Part shown: positions 1 through 6,286 of the stretch, one piece after another
How the letters are laid out: each line of letters starts with the position of its first letter
How positions within the stretch are numbered: position 1 is the stretch's first letter
Assembly: GCA_937890845.1 (NCBI GenBank)
Contig: CALADR010000307.1
Coordinates: 1-10,373, forward strand
Reading direction: 5' to 3'
DNA from: an uncultured Bacteroidales bacterium
Lineage (GTDB): Bacteria; Bacteroidota; Bacteroidia; Bacteroidales; UBA932
DNA length: 10,373 nt
Translations under genes and position numbers: made by a program
The notes under the pieces: model-generated
The model's database searches: none
Told to the model about the DNA's origin: nothing
The model's input: only the letters and a program-made list of their open reading frames with translations

Positions 1-252
1 TATATGACAAGGGTGCAGCAGGAAAGATTTACCGATCCGATGGAATATGAAAAGGTAAAGGATGTATATAGTCTGACAGCATCCATGCTTGGAGGAGTAA
101 AGCCGAACATGAAAATTCTCCATCCGCTTCCTAGAGTCAGCGAAATATCTCAGGACGTAGATGAGACCCCTTATGCCTATTATTTCAAGCAGGCTGAGAA
201 CGGATTATACGTCAGAATGGCAATAATAGCATGCCTTCTAGGCTACAGATAG
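1..252 (+). CDS. pyrB: Aspartate carbamoyltransferase catalytic subunit, C-terminal fragment
   Basis: This is the last 83 codons of a gene whose start lies left of the window. The reading frame is open from base 1 and ends in TAG at 250-252. PyrB condenses carbamoyl phosphate with aspartate to carbamoyl aspartate in cytosolic pyrimidine synthesis. The fragment matches the end of the aspartate-binding domain: MTRVQQER is the conserved helix start, KILHPLPRVSEI carries the conserved His-Pro-Leu-Pro-Arg loop that closes on the substrates, and DVDETPYAYYFKQAENG and RMAIIACLLG are the usual C-terminal helices. The Met at base 4 is internal and not a start. pyrI follows after 45 bases on the same strand, so this is a class B (PyrB plus PyrI) enzyme. 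Identity is very secure; only the size of the missing part is unseen. Confidence 0.97.
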   Translation, partial: YMTRVQQERFTDPMEYEKVKDVYSLTASMLGGVKPNMKILHPLPRVSEISQDVDETPYAYYFKQAENGLYVRMAIIACLLGYR

Positions 253-297
253 CCAGACAGGTGTAATAAATGTCCCAAACCGATAAAATCGAAAAAA

Positions 298-756
298 ATG
301 ACAGAAACAAATAAAAAACTGAGTGTAAGCGCACTGGAAAACGGCACTGTTCTCGACCACATACCTGCCGAAAACGTATATAAGGCATTGGATATATTGA
401 ATGTAAGGGGTGTTGAAAGCCAGATAACAATAGGGATAAACCTAAACAGCAAACTCTTCGGGAAAAAAGGCATCATAAAGATTGCAGACAAGTTTTTTGA
501 AGATGAGGAACTGAACAAACTGGCACTGATAGCACCTGATGCAACTGTTAATGTCATACGTAATTTCACCGTTATAGAAAAGCGCAAACTCACAATGCCG
601 GATGAAGTAGAAGGTGTTGTAAGGTGCATGAATCCGAAGTGCATAACCAATCACCAACCTGTCAAGACCAGATTCACAACAATAAAAGACGGTAACGAAA
701 TATTACTACATTGTCATTATTGTGAAAAAAATTCAGATATTCGTAGTTTATTCTAG
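298..756 (+). CDS. pyrI: Aspartate carbamoyltransferase regulatory subunit
   Basis: The 152-residue protein has the family's usual length (E. coli PyrI is 153). PyrI binds nucleotides and clamps PyrB trimers into the allosteric holoenzyme. The N-terminal allosteric domain includes NGTVLDHIPA (residues 15-24), the most recognisable PyrI motif. The C-terminal zinc domain has four cysteines, at 110, 115, 139 and 142, in the C-x4-C...C-x2-C arrangement that binds structural zinc and contacts PyrB. The ATG at 298 is chosen because the frame upstream has no start codon and MTETNKKLSVSALENG aligns with known N termini. It has no clear Shine-Dalgarno sequence, only an A-rich leader, as is normal in Bacteroidetes. 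It follows pyrB by 45 bases and is surely cotranscribed. All zinc ligands are intact, so I expect a functional allosteric subunit. Confidence 0.97.
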   Translation: MTETNKKLSVSALENGTVLDHIPAENVYKALDILNVRGVESQITIGINLNSKLFGKKGIIKIADKFFEDEELNKLALIAPDATVNVIRNFTVIEKRKLTMPDEVEGVVRCMNPKCITNHQPVKTRFTTIKDGNEILLHCHYCEKNSDIRSLF

Positions 757-782
757 AAAAATCATTACATTTATACCTGTTT

Positions 783-804
783 TTGATTAAGGATTGTTAA
801 TCAA
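783..804 (+). other. Inverted repeat in the pyrI-serC spacer
   Basis: TTGATTAA (783-790) and TTAATCAA (797-804) form a perfect 8-base-pair stem with the 6-base loop GGATTG. With a small internal bulge, pairing can continue outward between CC-GTTT near 776-782 and AAAC-GG at 808-814. The stem is AT-rich and therefore weak, and only a loose T-rich stretch follows (815-823). It could be a weak terminator of the pyrBI transcript or an operator for a serC promoter. I could not find a full TTTG...TAnnTTTG promoter in the 93-base spacer, so both roles are guesses. Confidence 0.4.
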
Positions 805-849
805 GACAAACTGGTTTGATTTTACTTATAAATACTAATTGAAAAACAA

Positions 850-1923
850 ATGAAAAAGGTCCACAATTTCAACGCAGGTCCATGTATTCTTCCGGATCAG
901 GCAGTAGAAAAAGCTATCGAAGCCCTCAAAGACTTCGCAGGCACAGGAATGTCAGTCATAGAGGTTTCCCACAGATCCAAGGAGTGGGGTGCTGTAATGG
1001 ATGAATGCCGTGCGCTTTGGAAGGAACTTCTCAACATTCCAGACACACATGAAGTACTGTTCCTTGGCGGAGGAGCCAGTTTGCAGTTCCTTTATGTAGC
1101 TATGAATTTCCTTGAGAACAAAGCCGGATACCTTGAAACAGGCGTTTGGGCCAAAAAAGCTCTCAAAGAAGCCAAAGGCATAGGAAACGCATATGCAGTA
1201 GCGTCTTCAGCAGAATCAACATTCAACTATATTCCTAAGGGATACGAGATACCTGCTGATCTGGATTATTTACATATTACTACGAACAACACCATCTACG
1301 GTACTGAAATCAAGTATGATATGGATTGTCCGGTTCCTCTTATTGCAGATATGTCATCAGACATTATGAGCCGTCCTGTAGATGTAAGCAAATATGCTCT
1401 TATATATGGTGGTGCACAGAAAAACGTAGGTCCTGCAGGTGTTACTTTCGCAATTGTACGCAAAGACGCTCTCGGAAAAGTTTCAAGATATATTCCTACT
1501 ATGCTTGACTACCGTACTCATATAGACGGTGAATCTATGTTCAATACTCCTCCGGTATTTCCTATTTTCGTTATGACAGAGACTTTGAAATGGCTCAAAG
1601 GCATCGGCGGAGTAGAGGCAATAAACAAGATTAATACAGAGAAAGCCGAACTACTTTATAACGAAATAGACCGCAACTCTCTGTTTAAAGGTACAGCTGC
1701 TAAAGAAGACCGCTCAATCATGAATGTATGCTTCGTTATGGCTGAAGGATACGAAAACCTTCAGGACGAATTCATGGAGTTTGCAAAATCTCGTGGAATG
1801 GTAGGTATCAAAGGACACAGGTCAGTAGGCGGATTCAGGGCTTCCATATACAATGCCTGCCCTAAAGAAAGCGTACAGGCTCTCGTTGACTGCATGAAAG
1901 AATTTGAAGAATTGAAAAAATAA
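850..1923 (+). CDS. serC: Phosphoserine aminotransferase
   Basis: The 357-residue protein is a class V, PLP-dependent aminotransferase. It converts 3-phosphohydroxypyruvate plus glutamate to O-phosphoserine plus 2-oxoglutarate in serine synthesis; the same enzyme can act in PLP synthesis. The start reads HNFNAGPCILPD, the hallmark SerC N terminus that contacts substrate phosphate. GGGAS (73-77) binds the cofactor phosphate, TTNNTIYGTE (144-153) lies in the active site, Asp167 in ADMSSD pairs with the pyridine nitrogen, and Lys191 in GGAQKNVGPAG is the Schiff-base lysine. GHRSVGGFRASIYNA near the end holds the conserved arginines. Length is close to E. coli SerC (362). The gene lies 93 bases after pyrI, enough for its own promoter, and 70 bases before serA, with hairpins in both spacers. 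All catalytic residues are present. Confidence 0.97.
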   Translation: MKKVHNFNAGPCILPDQAVEKAIEALKDFAGTGMSVIEVSHRSKEWGAVMDECRALWKELLNIPDTHEVLFLGGGASLQFLYVAMNFLENKAGYLETGVWAKKALKEAKGIGNAYAVASSAESTFNYIPKGYEIPADLDYLHITTNNTIYGTEIKYDMDCPVPLIADMSSDIMSRPVDVSKYALIYGGAQKNVGPAGVTFAIVRKDALGKVSRYIPTMLDYRTHIDGESMFNTPPVFPIFVMTETLKWLKGIGGVEAINKINTEKAELLYNEIDRNSLFKGTAAKEDRSIMNVCFVMAEGYENLQDEFMEFAKSRGMVGIKGHRSVGGFRASIYNACPKESVQALVDCMKEFEELKK

Positions 1924-1940
1924 CACATAATAAACTACGA

Positions 1941-1971
1941 GGGGTGACTGAAAAGCAATTTTCGTCACCCC
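1941..1971 (+). other. Strong GNRA-capped hairpin between serC and serA
   Basis: GGGGTGAC (1941-1948) pairs perfectly with GTCACCCC (1964-1971). Inside it, after a single unpaired T at 1949, GAAAA (1950-1954) pairs with TTTTC (1959-1963), closing on the loop GCAA, a GNRA tetraloop. That gives 13 base pairs with one bulge. The hairpin begins 17 bases after the serC stop and ends 22 bases before the serA ATG. No T-run follows on either strand, so it is not a textbook intrinsic terminator. In RNA it could protect the serC 3' end from exonucleases, set relative serC/serA expression, partly terminate transcription, or affect serA translation. The structure is read directly from the sequence; the role is inference. 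Confidence 0.7.
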
Positions 1972-1993
1972 ATCAATAATAACCGATAATAAA

Positions 1994-2914
1994 ATGAAAA
2001 TACTTATAGCCACAGAAAAACCGTTCTCAGCAGCAGCCGTCAACGGAATAAAAGAAATAGCACAGGAAGGCGGACACGAGACCGCACTCCTTGAAAAATA
2101 TACTTCACCTGAAGCTCTTCTTGAAGCAGTTGCTGATGTAGACGCTCTTATAATACGTTCTGACAAGGTTACACGAGAGGTAGTGGACGCCGCTAAAAAC
2201 CTTAAGATCGTAGTCAGGGCAGGTGCCGGTTATGACAACGTATGTCTTGACGCCTGCACAGAAAGAGGAATCGTAGTTATGAACACACCTGGACAAAACT
2301 CAAATGCTGTCGCAGAACTGGCCATAGCTATGATGATATATATGTCTCGCAACTGCTTCACTCCTGGTACAGGAGCAGAAATCAAGGGAAAGAAAGTCGG
2401 CATACAGGCTTACGGAAATGTCGGCAAACTAGTAGCCGCAAAAGCAAAGGCATTGGGAATGGAAGTCATGGCCTTCGACCCGTTCGTTCCTGCTGAAGCA
2501 ATGAAAGCTGACGATGTGATCCCTGCAGCTTCGCTTGAGGAAATGTATGAAAAATGTAACTTTATTTCACTGCATATTCCAGCAACTCCTCAGACAAAAG
2601 GCTCAATAGGATATGACCTTCTGTCCAGAATGCCTGCTGGAGGATGCCTTGTAAATACAGCAAGAAAAGAAGTTATCAATGAGGCTGAACTGGAAAAAGT
2701 CCTTACAGAACGTACTGATTTAAAATATGTTACTGATATAGCAGCTGTAAGTCAGGAAGAACTGAACGCAAAATTCGGCAAGAGAGTTTTTGCGACACCT
2801 AAAAAAATGGGTGCAGAAACTGCAGAAGCAAACCTCAACGCAGGTCTTGCAGCAGCGCGTCAGATAGTAGAGTTCTTTGCAACAGGATGCAGAAAGTTCC
2901 AGGTCAACAAATAG
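1994..2914 (+). CDS. serA: D-3-phosphoglycerate dehydrogenase, short ACT-less form
   Basis: The 306-residue NAD-dependent 2-hydroxyacid dehydrogenase oxidises 3-phosphoglycerate to 3-phosphohydroxypyruvate, the first step of serine synthesis. VVRAGAGYDNV (73-83) binds substrate, MNTPGQNSNAVAELA (96-110) is the family signature at the domain hinge, and GIQAYGNVG (136-144) is the dinucleotide loop, with Ala139 replacing the first Gly of GxGxxG. Asp162 at the end of the next strand should select NAD. Arg224 in NTARKE is the catalytic arginine. Where the family normally has catalytic His in TPHxG, this protein has Lys270 in TPKKMG. This matches, from memory, the Lys-type enzyme described for Entamoeba histolytica and its Bacteroides relatives. 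There is no C-terminal ACT or ASB domain, so classic serine feedback through ACT is not expected. It lies between serC and the DUF1015 gene, which supports the assignment over other hydroxyacid dehydrogenases. Confidence 0.94.
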   Translation: MKILIATEKPFSAAAVNGIKEIAQEGGHETALLEKYTSPEALLEAVADVDALIIRSDKVTREVVDAAKNLKIVVRAGAGYDNVCLDACTERGIVVMNTPGQNSNAVAELAIAMMIYMSRNCFTPGTGAEIKGKKVGIQAYGNVGKLVAAKAKALGMEVMAFDPFVPAEAMKADDVIPAASLEEMYEKCNFISLHIPATPQTKGSIGYDLLSRMPAGGCLVNTARKEVINEAELEKVLTERTDLKYVTDIAAVSQEELNAKFGKRVFATPKKMGAETAEANLNAGLAAARQIVEFFATGCRKFQVNK

Positions 2915-2927
2915 TTTTTGATTCAAT

Positions 2928-4166
2928 ATGGTAAGAGTAAAACCGTTTGCGGCAGTACGTCCGCCTAAACAATATGTCGAAGAAGTTGCGGCACGTCCTT
3001 ATGACGTACTCAACTCTGAAGAGGCAAAAGCAGAAGCAGGTGAGAAATCTCTGCTACATATCACTAAACCTGAGATTGATTTTGACCCTATGGTCGATGA
3101 ACACAGTCAGGCAGCTTATGATAAAGCTGTAGAAAATTTCAAAGCGTGGCAATCACGGGGATGGTTGGTACAGGACAACAAACCTTGCTACTATATCTAT
3201 GCCCAGACAATGGATGGAAGGACTCAGTACGGTCTCGTAGTATGTGCCCACACAGATGACTATGCAGAAGGCAAAATAAAAAAACACGAGCTGACACGCA
3301 AAGAGAAAGAAGACGACAGAATGATTCACGTCAATATACAGAACGCCAACATCGAACCTGTTTTCTTTTCTTATCCTGACAATGCCGAAATCGAAAAAAT
3401 AGTGAAGAAATACACTGCACAGGAGCCAGAGTATGACTTTGTTGCAGAAGACGGATTCGGACATCACTTCTGGGTAATTGATTCACAGGAGGATATTGAC
3501 AGAATCACTGAACTGTTCGGAGAAGTTCCGGCATTCTACGTTGCTGACGGACATCACCGTACCGCAGCAGCAGCCAGAGTAGGGGCAGAACGCAGGAAAT
3601 CAAACCCTAATCACAGAGGTGATGAGGAATACAACTGGTTCATGACTGTAGCGTTCCCTGAAAGCCAACTTAAGATAATTGACTACAACAGAGTAGTTAA
3701 GGACTTGAATGGGCTTACTCCTGAACAGGTGCTTGAAAAACTGTCTGAAGATTTCACGGTAAAAGAAGTTGGAGCAGACATATATCGTCCAGACCACCTT
3801 CACAATTTCTCTATGTACCTTGCCGGAAAATGGTATTCTCTTGAAGCTAAAGAGGGAAGATATGACGACTCAGATCCAATCGGTGTTCTGGATGTTACTA
3901 TCCTCTCAAACCTCGTTCTGGACAAGATTCTAGGAATCAAAGATCTCAGAACTGACAAACGGATTGACTTTGTCGGCGGAATCAGAGGCCTTGGAGAGTT
4001 GTCAAAAAGAGTAGACAGCGGAGAAATGGCTGTAGCTTTTGCCCTTTACCCTGTTTCAATGAAACAACTCGTAGACATAGCGGATTCAGGCAATATTATG
4101 CCTCCAAAAACGACTTGGTTTGAGCCTAAGCTCAGAAGTGGGCTGGCCATACATAAATTACAGTAA
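2928..4166 (+). CDS. DUF1015 family protein, serine-cluster associated
   Basis: This 412-residue soluble protein belongs to the uncharacterised DUF1015 family (COG4198 type). There is no signal peptide or membrane segment. Recognisable parts are the N-terminal KPFAAVRPP and ARPYDVLNSEEA (about 5-34), YYIYAQTMDGRTQYGLV (88-104), HELTRKEKEDDR (120-131), the strongest motif FYVADGHHRTAAA (203-215), and a C-terminal MPPKTTWFEPKLRSGL (391-406). The His-His-Arg motif looks like an active site and, by eye, resembles the DGHHR-like motif of ParB/sulfiredoxin-fold proteins such as the SerK and SbnI serine kinases; that likeness is inference only. The gene begins 13 bases after serA, so it is almost certainly cotranscribed with serC-serA. 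A role in serine or phosphoserine metabolism is therefore reasonable, but no reaction can be assigned. The length fits the family and the frame looks intact. Confidence 0.9.
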   Translation: MVRVKPFAAVRPPKQYVEEVAARPYDVLNSEEAKAEAGEKSLLHITKPEIDFDPMVDEHSQAAYDKAVENFKAWQSRGWLVQDNKPCYYIYAQTMDGRTQYGLVVCAHTDDYAEGKIKKHELTRKEKEDDRMIHVNIQNANIEPVFFSYPDNAEIEKIVKKYTAQEPEYDFVAEDGFGHHFWVIDSQEDIDRITELFGEVPAFYVADGHHRTAAAARVGAERRKSNPNHRGDEEYNWFMTVAFPESQLKIIDYNRVVKDLNGLTPEQVLEKLSEDFTVKEVGADIYRPDHLHNFSMYLAGKWYSLEAKEGRYDDSDPIGVLDVTILSNLVLDKILGIKDLRTDKRIDFVGGIRGLGELSKRVDSGEMAVAFALYPVSMKQLVDIADSGNIMPPKTTWFEPKLRSGLAIHKLQ

Positions 4167-4285
4167 AAACTGCATCTTTCTTTGTTGATTTTAAGCCGGA
4201 GCGAAGTGATTTTGCCCCGGCTTTTGAGAGACTTATCGAATATATGGAAGAGTTCGATGATGTGACCATTTCCAGCATAGAATAG
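4157..4285 (+). other. 42-codon open stretch, possible gene remnant
   Basis: This frame is open from just after a TAA (4154-4156) to the TAG at 4283-4285 and overlaps the last 10 bases of the DUF1015 gene in another frame. It reads like ordinary protein: SFFVDFKPERSDFAPAFERL followed by an acidic end (YMEEFDDV...). No ATG, GTG or TTG precedes the internal ATG at 4244, so it has no conventional start for its full length. From 4244 it would give only 13 residues. The hairpin at 4193-4223 lies inside it. It may be the tail of a decayed gene or simply a chance open frame in a convergent spacer. I do not recognise the sequence. Confidence 0.2.
4193..4227 (+). terminator. Probable terminator after the DUF1015 gene
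   Basis: AAGCCGG (4193-4199) pairs with CCGGCTT (4217-4223). After an A/C mismatch, GCGAA (4201-4205) can pair with TTTGC (4211-4215), leaving a 5-base loop. On the plus strand the stem runs into a short T tract (4222-4225), then GAGAG. On the minus strand the stem is followed by AAAATC, so it fits plus-strand termination of the serC-serA-DUF1015 transcript 27 bases after its last stop. The T tract is short, so termination may be partial. The rest of the convergent spacer to 4340 shows only a weak 5-base-pair repeat (4295-4311). Confidence 0.6.
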
Positions 4286-4340
4286 CCTCAACTATACTGA
4301 CTACTACAGTAAATCCAACAGGAAAACCGCTCACTTGCCT

Positions 4341-5711
4341 CTAACTATCTTTGAAAAGAGAACGGCAAAGAGACGGTATGTCTGATACACGGACTACATC
4401 TATACCGTCAGGCATATTTTCCCCGCTTCCGAAAGATGAAATGAAAATTCTTTTGAATCCCAGCCTATGAGCCTCCATTACTCTTCTGTCGGTCTGTCCT
4501 ACCGGCCTGATTTCACCACTGAGACCAACCTCTCCGGCAAAACAGGTATCTGGAGGAACAGGCAAATCAAAATTTGACGAAAGTACCGCACTTACAACAG
4601 CAAGATCACAGGCGGGGTCACTGACACGAAGGCCTCCGGCCATATTCAGAAACACATCCTTCACACCGAGTTTAAAGCCAGCCCTCTTCTCCAGAACTGC
4701 AAGAAGCATATTCAGCCTTCGCACATCAAATCCTGTAGCTGATCTCTGAGGAGTTCCGTATGCTGCCGAACTGACCAACGCCTGCACTTCAATAAGAAAC
4801 GGACGCGTACCGTCAAGCATAGCACTTACGGCCACTCCACTCAGTCCCTCGCCATGCATAGGTATTAGCATTTCCGAAGGATTGCTGACTTCACGAAGTC
4901 CCTTTCCTGTCATCTCAAACACGGCGAGTTCTGAAGTTGAACCGAACCTGTTCTTTATGCTTCTGAGAAGTCTGTATGTTCCCCTATTATCCCCCTCGAA
5001 CTGCAAAACCACATCTACTATATGCTCTAGAATCTTAGGACCGGCTATGCTGCCCTCTTTAGTGATATGTCCGATAAGGATGACCGGAACTCCTGTTTCC
5101 TTGGCAAAGCGGAGAAGCTGTGCAGCACTCTCCTTAATCTGGGAAACAGAACCAGGAGATGATTCTACGTACTGTGAATACATCGTCTGGACAGAATCCA
5201 CAACCATAAGATCAGGACTGACGTTTCTTGCTTCTGCTATGATATTTTCCATCAGAGTCTCACTGTATATGAGACAGTCACTGTCATCTCCGCCAAGTCT
5301 GGAGGCACGGAGTTTCACCTGTTTTGTACTCTCCTCCCCTGTCACATAAAGAGTCTTGAGACCTTTGCAGTGAAGCGGTATTTGAAGCGAAAGCGTTGAT
5401 TTTCCTATACCAGGCTCACCCCCTATCAGAACAAGGGAACCTTCAACAAGCCCTCCTCCGAGAATTCTGTCGACTTCCACATTGTTCAGTGAAATTCTGC
5501 TTTCAGCAGTAGAATCTATTTCAGACAATGGCACAGGCTTGCTTCCAGCACCGGGAACAGTAATACTCTGCTGCCTTGAAGACGTCTGCTTTCCAGTAGC
5601 CACCTTCTCCTCAACCATTGTATTCCACTCTCCGCAGGCAGGGCAACGCCCCATCCATTTCGGACTTTCATTTCCGCACGATGTACAGAACCACACTGAT
5701 TTCTGCTTCAT
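4341..5711 (-). CDS. radA: DNA repair protein RadA
   Basis: The 456-residue protein has the full RadA (Sms) architecture and usual length. RadA is a RecA-like, DnaB-related ATPase that drives branch migration of recombination intermediates in the cytosol. The N-terminal C4 zinc finger has Cys9, 12, 23 and 26 (CTSCG...CPACGEW). Walker A is GGEPGIGKST (97-106, Lys104), Walker B is LMVVDSVQ (168-175), and the RadA-specific KNRFG motif is at 253-257. The C-terminal Lon-protease-like domain follows (about 285-450, with FAGEVGLSGEIRPV at 391-404); in RadA this domain is structural and not proteolytic. The start at 5711 gives the zinc finger at the expected place. It is last in a minus-strand run behind the metallophosphoesterase gene, 23 bases downstream of it. 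No key residue is missing and no strong terminator is visible after its TAG. Confidence 0.97.
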   Translation of the reverse strand: MKQKSVWFCTSCGNESPKWMGRCPACGEWNTMVEEKVATGKQTSSRQQSITVPGAGSKPVPLSEIDSTAESRISLNNVEVDRILGGGLVEGSLVLIGGEPGIGKSTLSLQIPLHCKGLKTLYVTGEESTKQVKLRASRLGGDDSDCLIYSETLMENIIAEARNVSPDLMVVDSVQTMYSQYVESSPGSVSQIKESAAQLLRFAKETGVPVILIGHITKEGSIAGPKILEHIVDVVLQFEGDNRGTYRLLRSIKNRFGSTSELAVFEMTGKGLREVSNPSEMLIPMHGEGLSGVAVSAMLDGTRPFLIEVQALVSSAAYGTPQRSATGFDVRRLNMLLAVLEKRAGFKLGVKDVFLNMAGGLRVSDPACDLAVVSAVLSSNFDLPVPPDTCFAGEVGLSGEIRPVGQTDRRVMEAHRLGFKRIFISSFGSGENMPDGIDVVRVSDIPSLCRSLFKDS

Positions 5712-5734
5712 TATAAGACTTTTATAGATAAAAC

Positions 5735-6253
5735 CTAAAAATCACTGAGACCGGCATCCATTCTTTGCTTTTCCAACTCATATACTTCCATATCATGGAC
5801 CTCGCCGTTGTCAATATGGAAGCGGAGAGCCGTCCTTAATGTATGAAAACCGAATTTTCCCGCAGCCCCAGGATTTATTACCATCATATTGCGCTTGTTG
5901 TCCGGCATTACTTTCAATATATGAGAGTGCCCGCATACAAAAATATCCGGACGATATTCATCAATCAAAGCTCTTGCACGAGGGTCATACTTGCCTGGAT
6001 AGCCCCCGATATGTGTCATAAGGACCTTAACACCGCAACAGTCAAAAAGCTGGTACAAAGGATACTCCAGCCTTGTATCATAACCGTCACAGTTTCCGTA
6101 TACTCCTTTTAATGGTTTAAAATCAGCGATCTTCCGCGCCGTCTCCAAAGAACCGAAATCTCCTGCATGCCAGATTTCATCCACTGGCTGCAGGAAATCC
6201 ATGACAGGAGTATCAAAAACTCCGTGTGTATCTGATATCAGACCTATAAACAT
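5735..6253 (-). CDS. YfcE/MJ0936-type metallophosphoesterase
   Basis: This 172-residue cytosolic protein is a small calcineurin-like phosphoesterase with two metal ions in the active site. All family motifs are present in order: SDTHG (7-11), HAGD (29-32), GNCD (53-56), THIGG (80-84), GHSH (108-111) and NPGA (127-130). Known relatives hydrolyse phosphodiesters such as bis-p-nitrophenyl phosphate in vitro, but their natural substrates are mostly unknown. The sequence here does not single out cAMP, 2',3'-cyclic nucleotides or another target. It sits 33 bases after the helicase gene and 23 bases before radA on the same strand, so it is likely in one operon with them. That setting hints at a nucleic-acid-related substrate, but only weakly. 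Length and motifs indicate an intact enzyme. Confidence 0.92.
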   Translation of the reverse strand: MFIGLISDTHGVFDTPVMDFLQPVDEIWHAGDFGSLETARKIADFKPLKGVYGNCDGYDTRLEYPLYQLFDCCGVKVLMTHIGGYPGKYDPRARALIDEYRPDIFVCGHSHILKVMPDNKRNMMVINPGAAGKFGFHTLRTALRFHIDNGEVHDMEVYELEKQRMDAGLSDF

Positions 6254-6286
6254 TATATACTGGAGTCTTTAAAACCTTTATCAGAA

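Noticed and set aside
270..314. 14-codon frame (ATG at 270) overlapping the pyrI start.
   Set aside because: It could be a leader peptide, but it is very short, lacks a recognisable pattern of regulatory codons, and has no attenuator-like hairpins around it.
4046..4291. 81-codon minus-strand frame across the end of the DUF1015 gene and the spacer.
   Set aside because: It overlaps the conserved C terminus of DUF1015 in antisense and has no recognisable motif.
4882..5349. 155-codon open frame on the plus strand.
   Set aside because: It is antisense to the conserved ATPase core of radA and shows no protein family motif.
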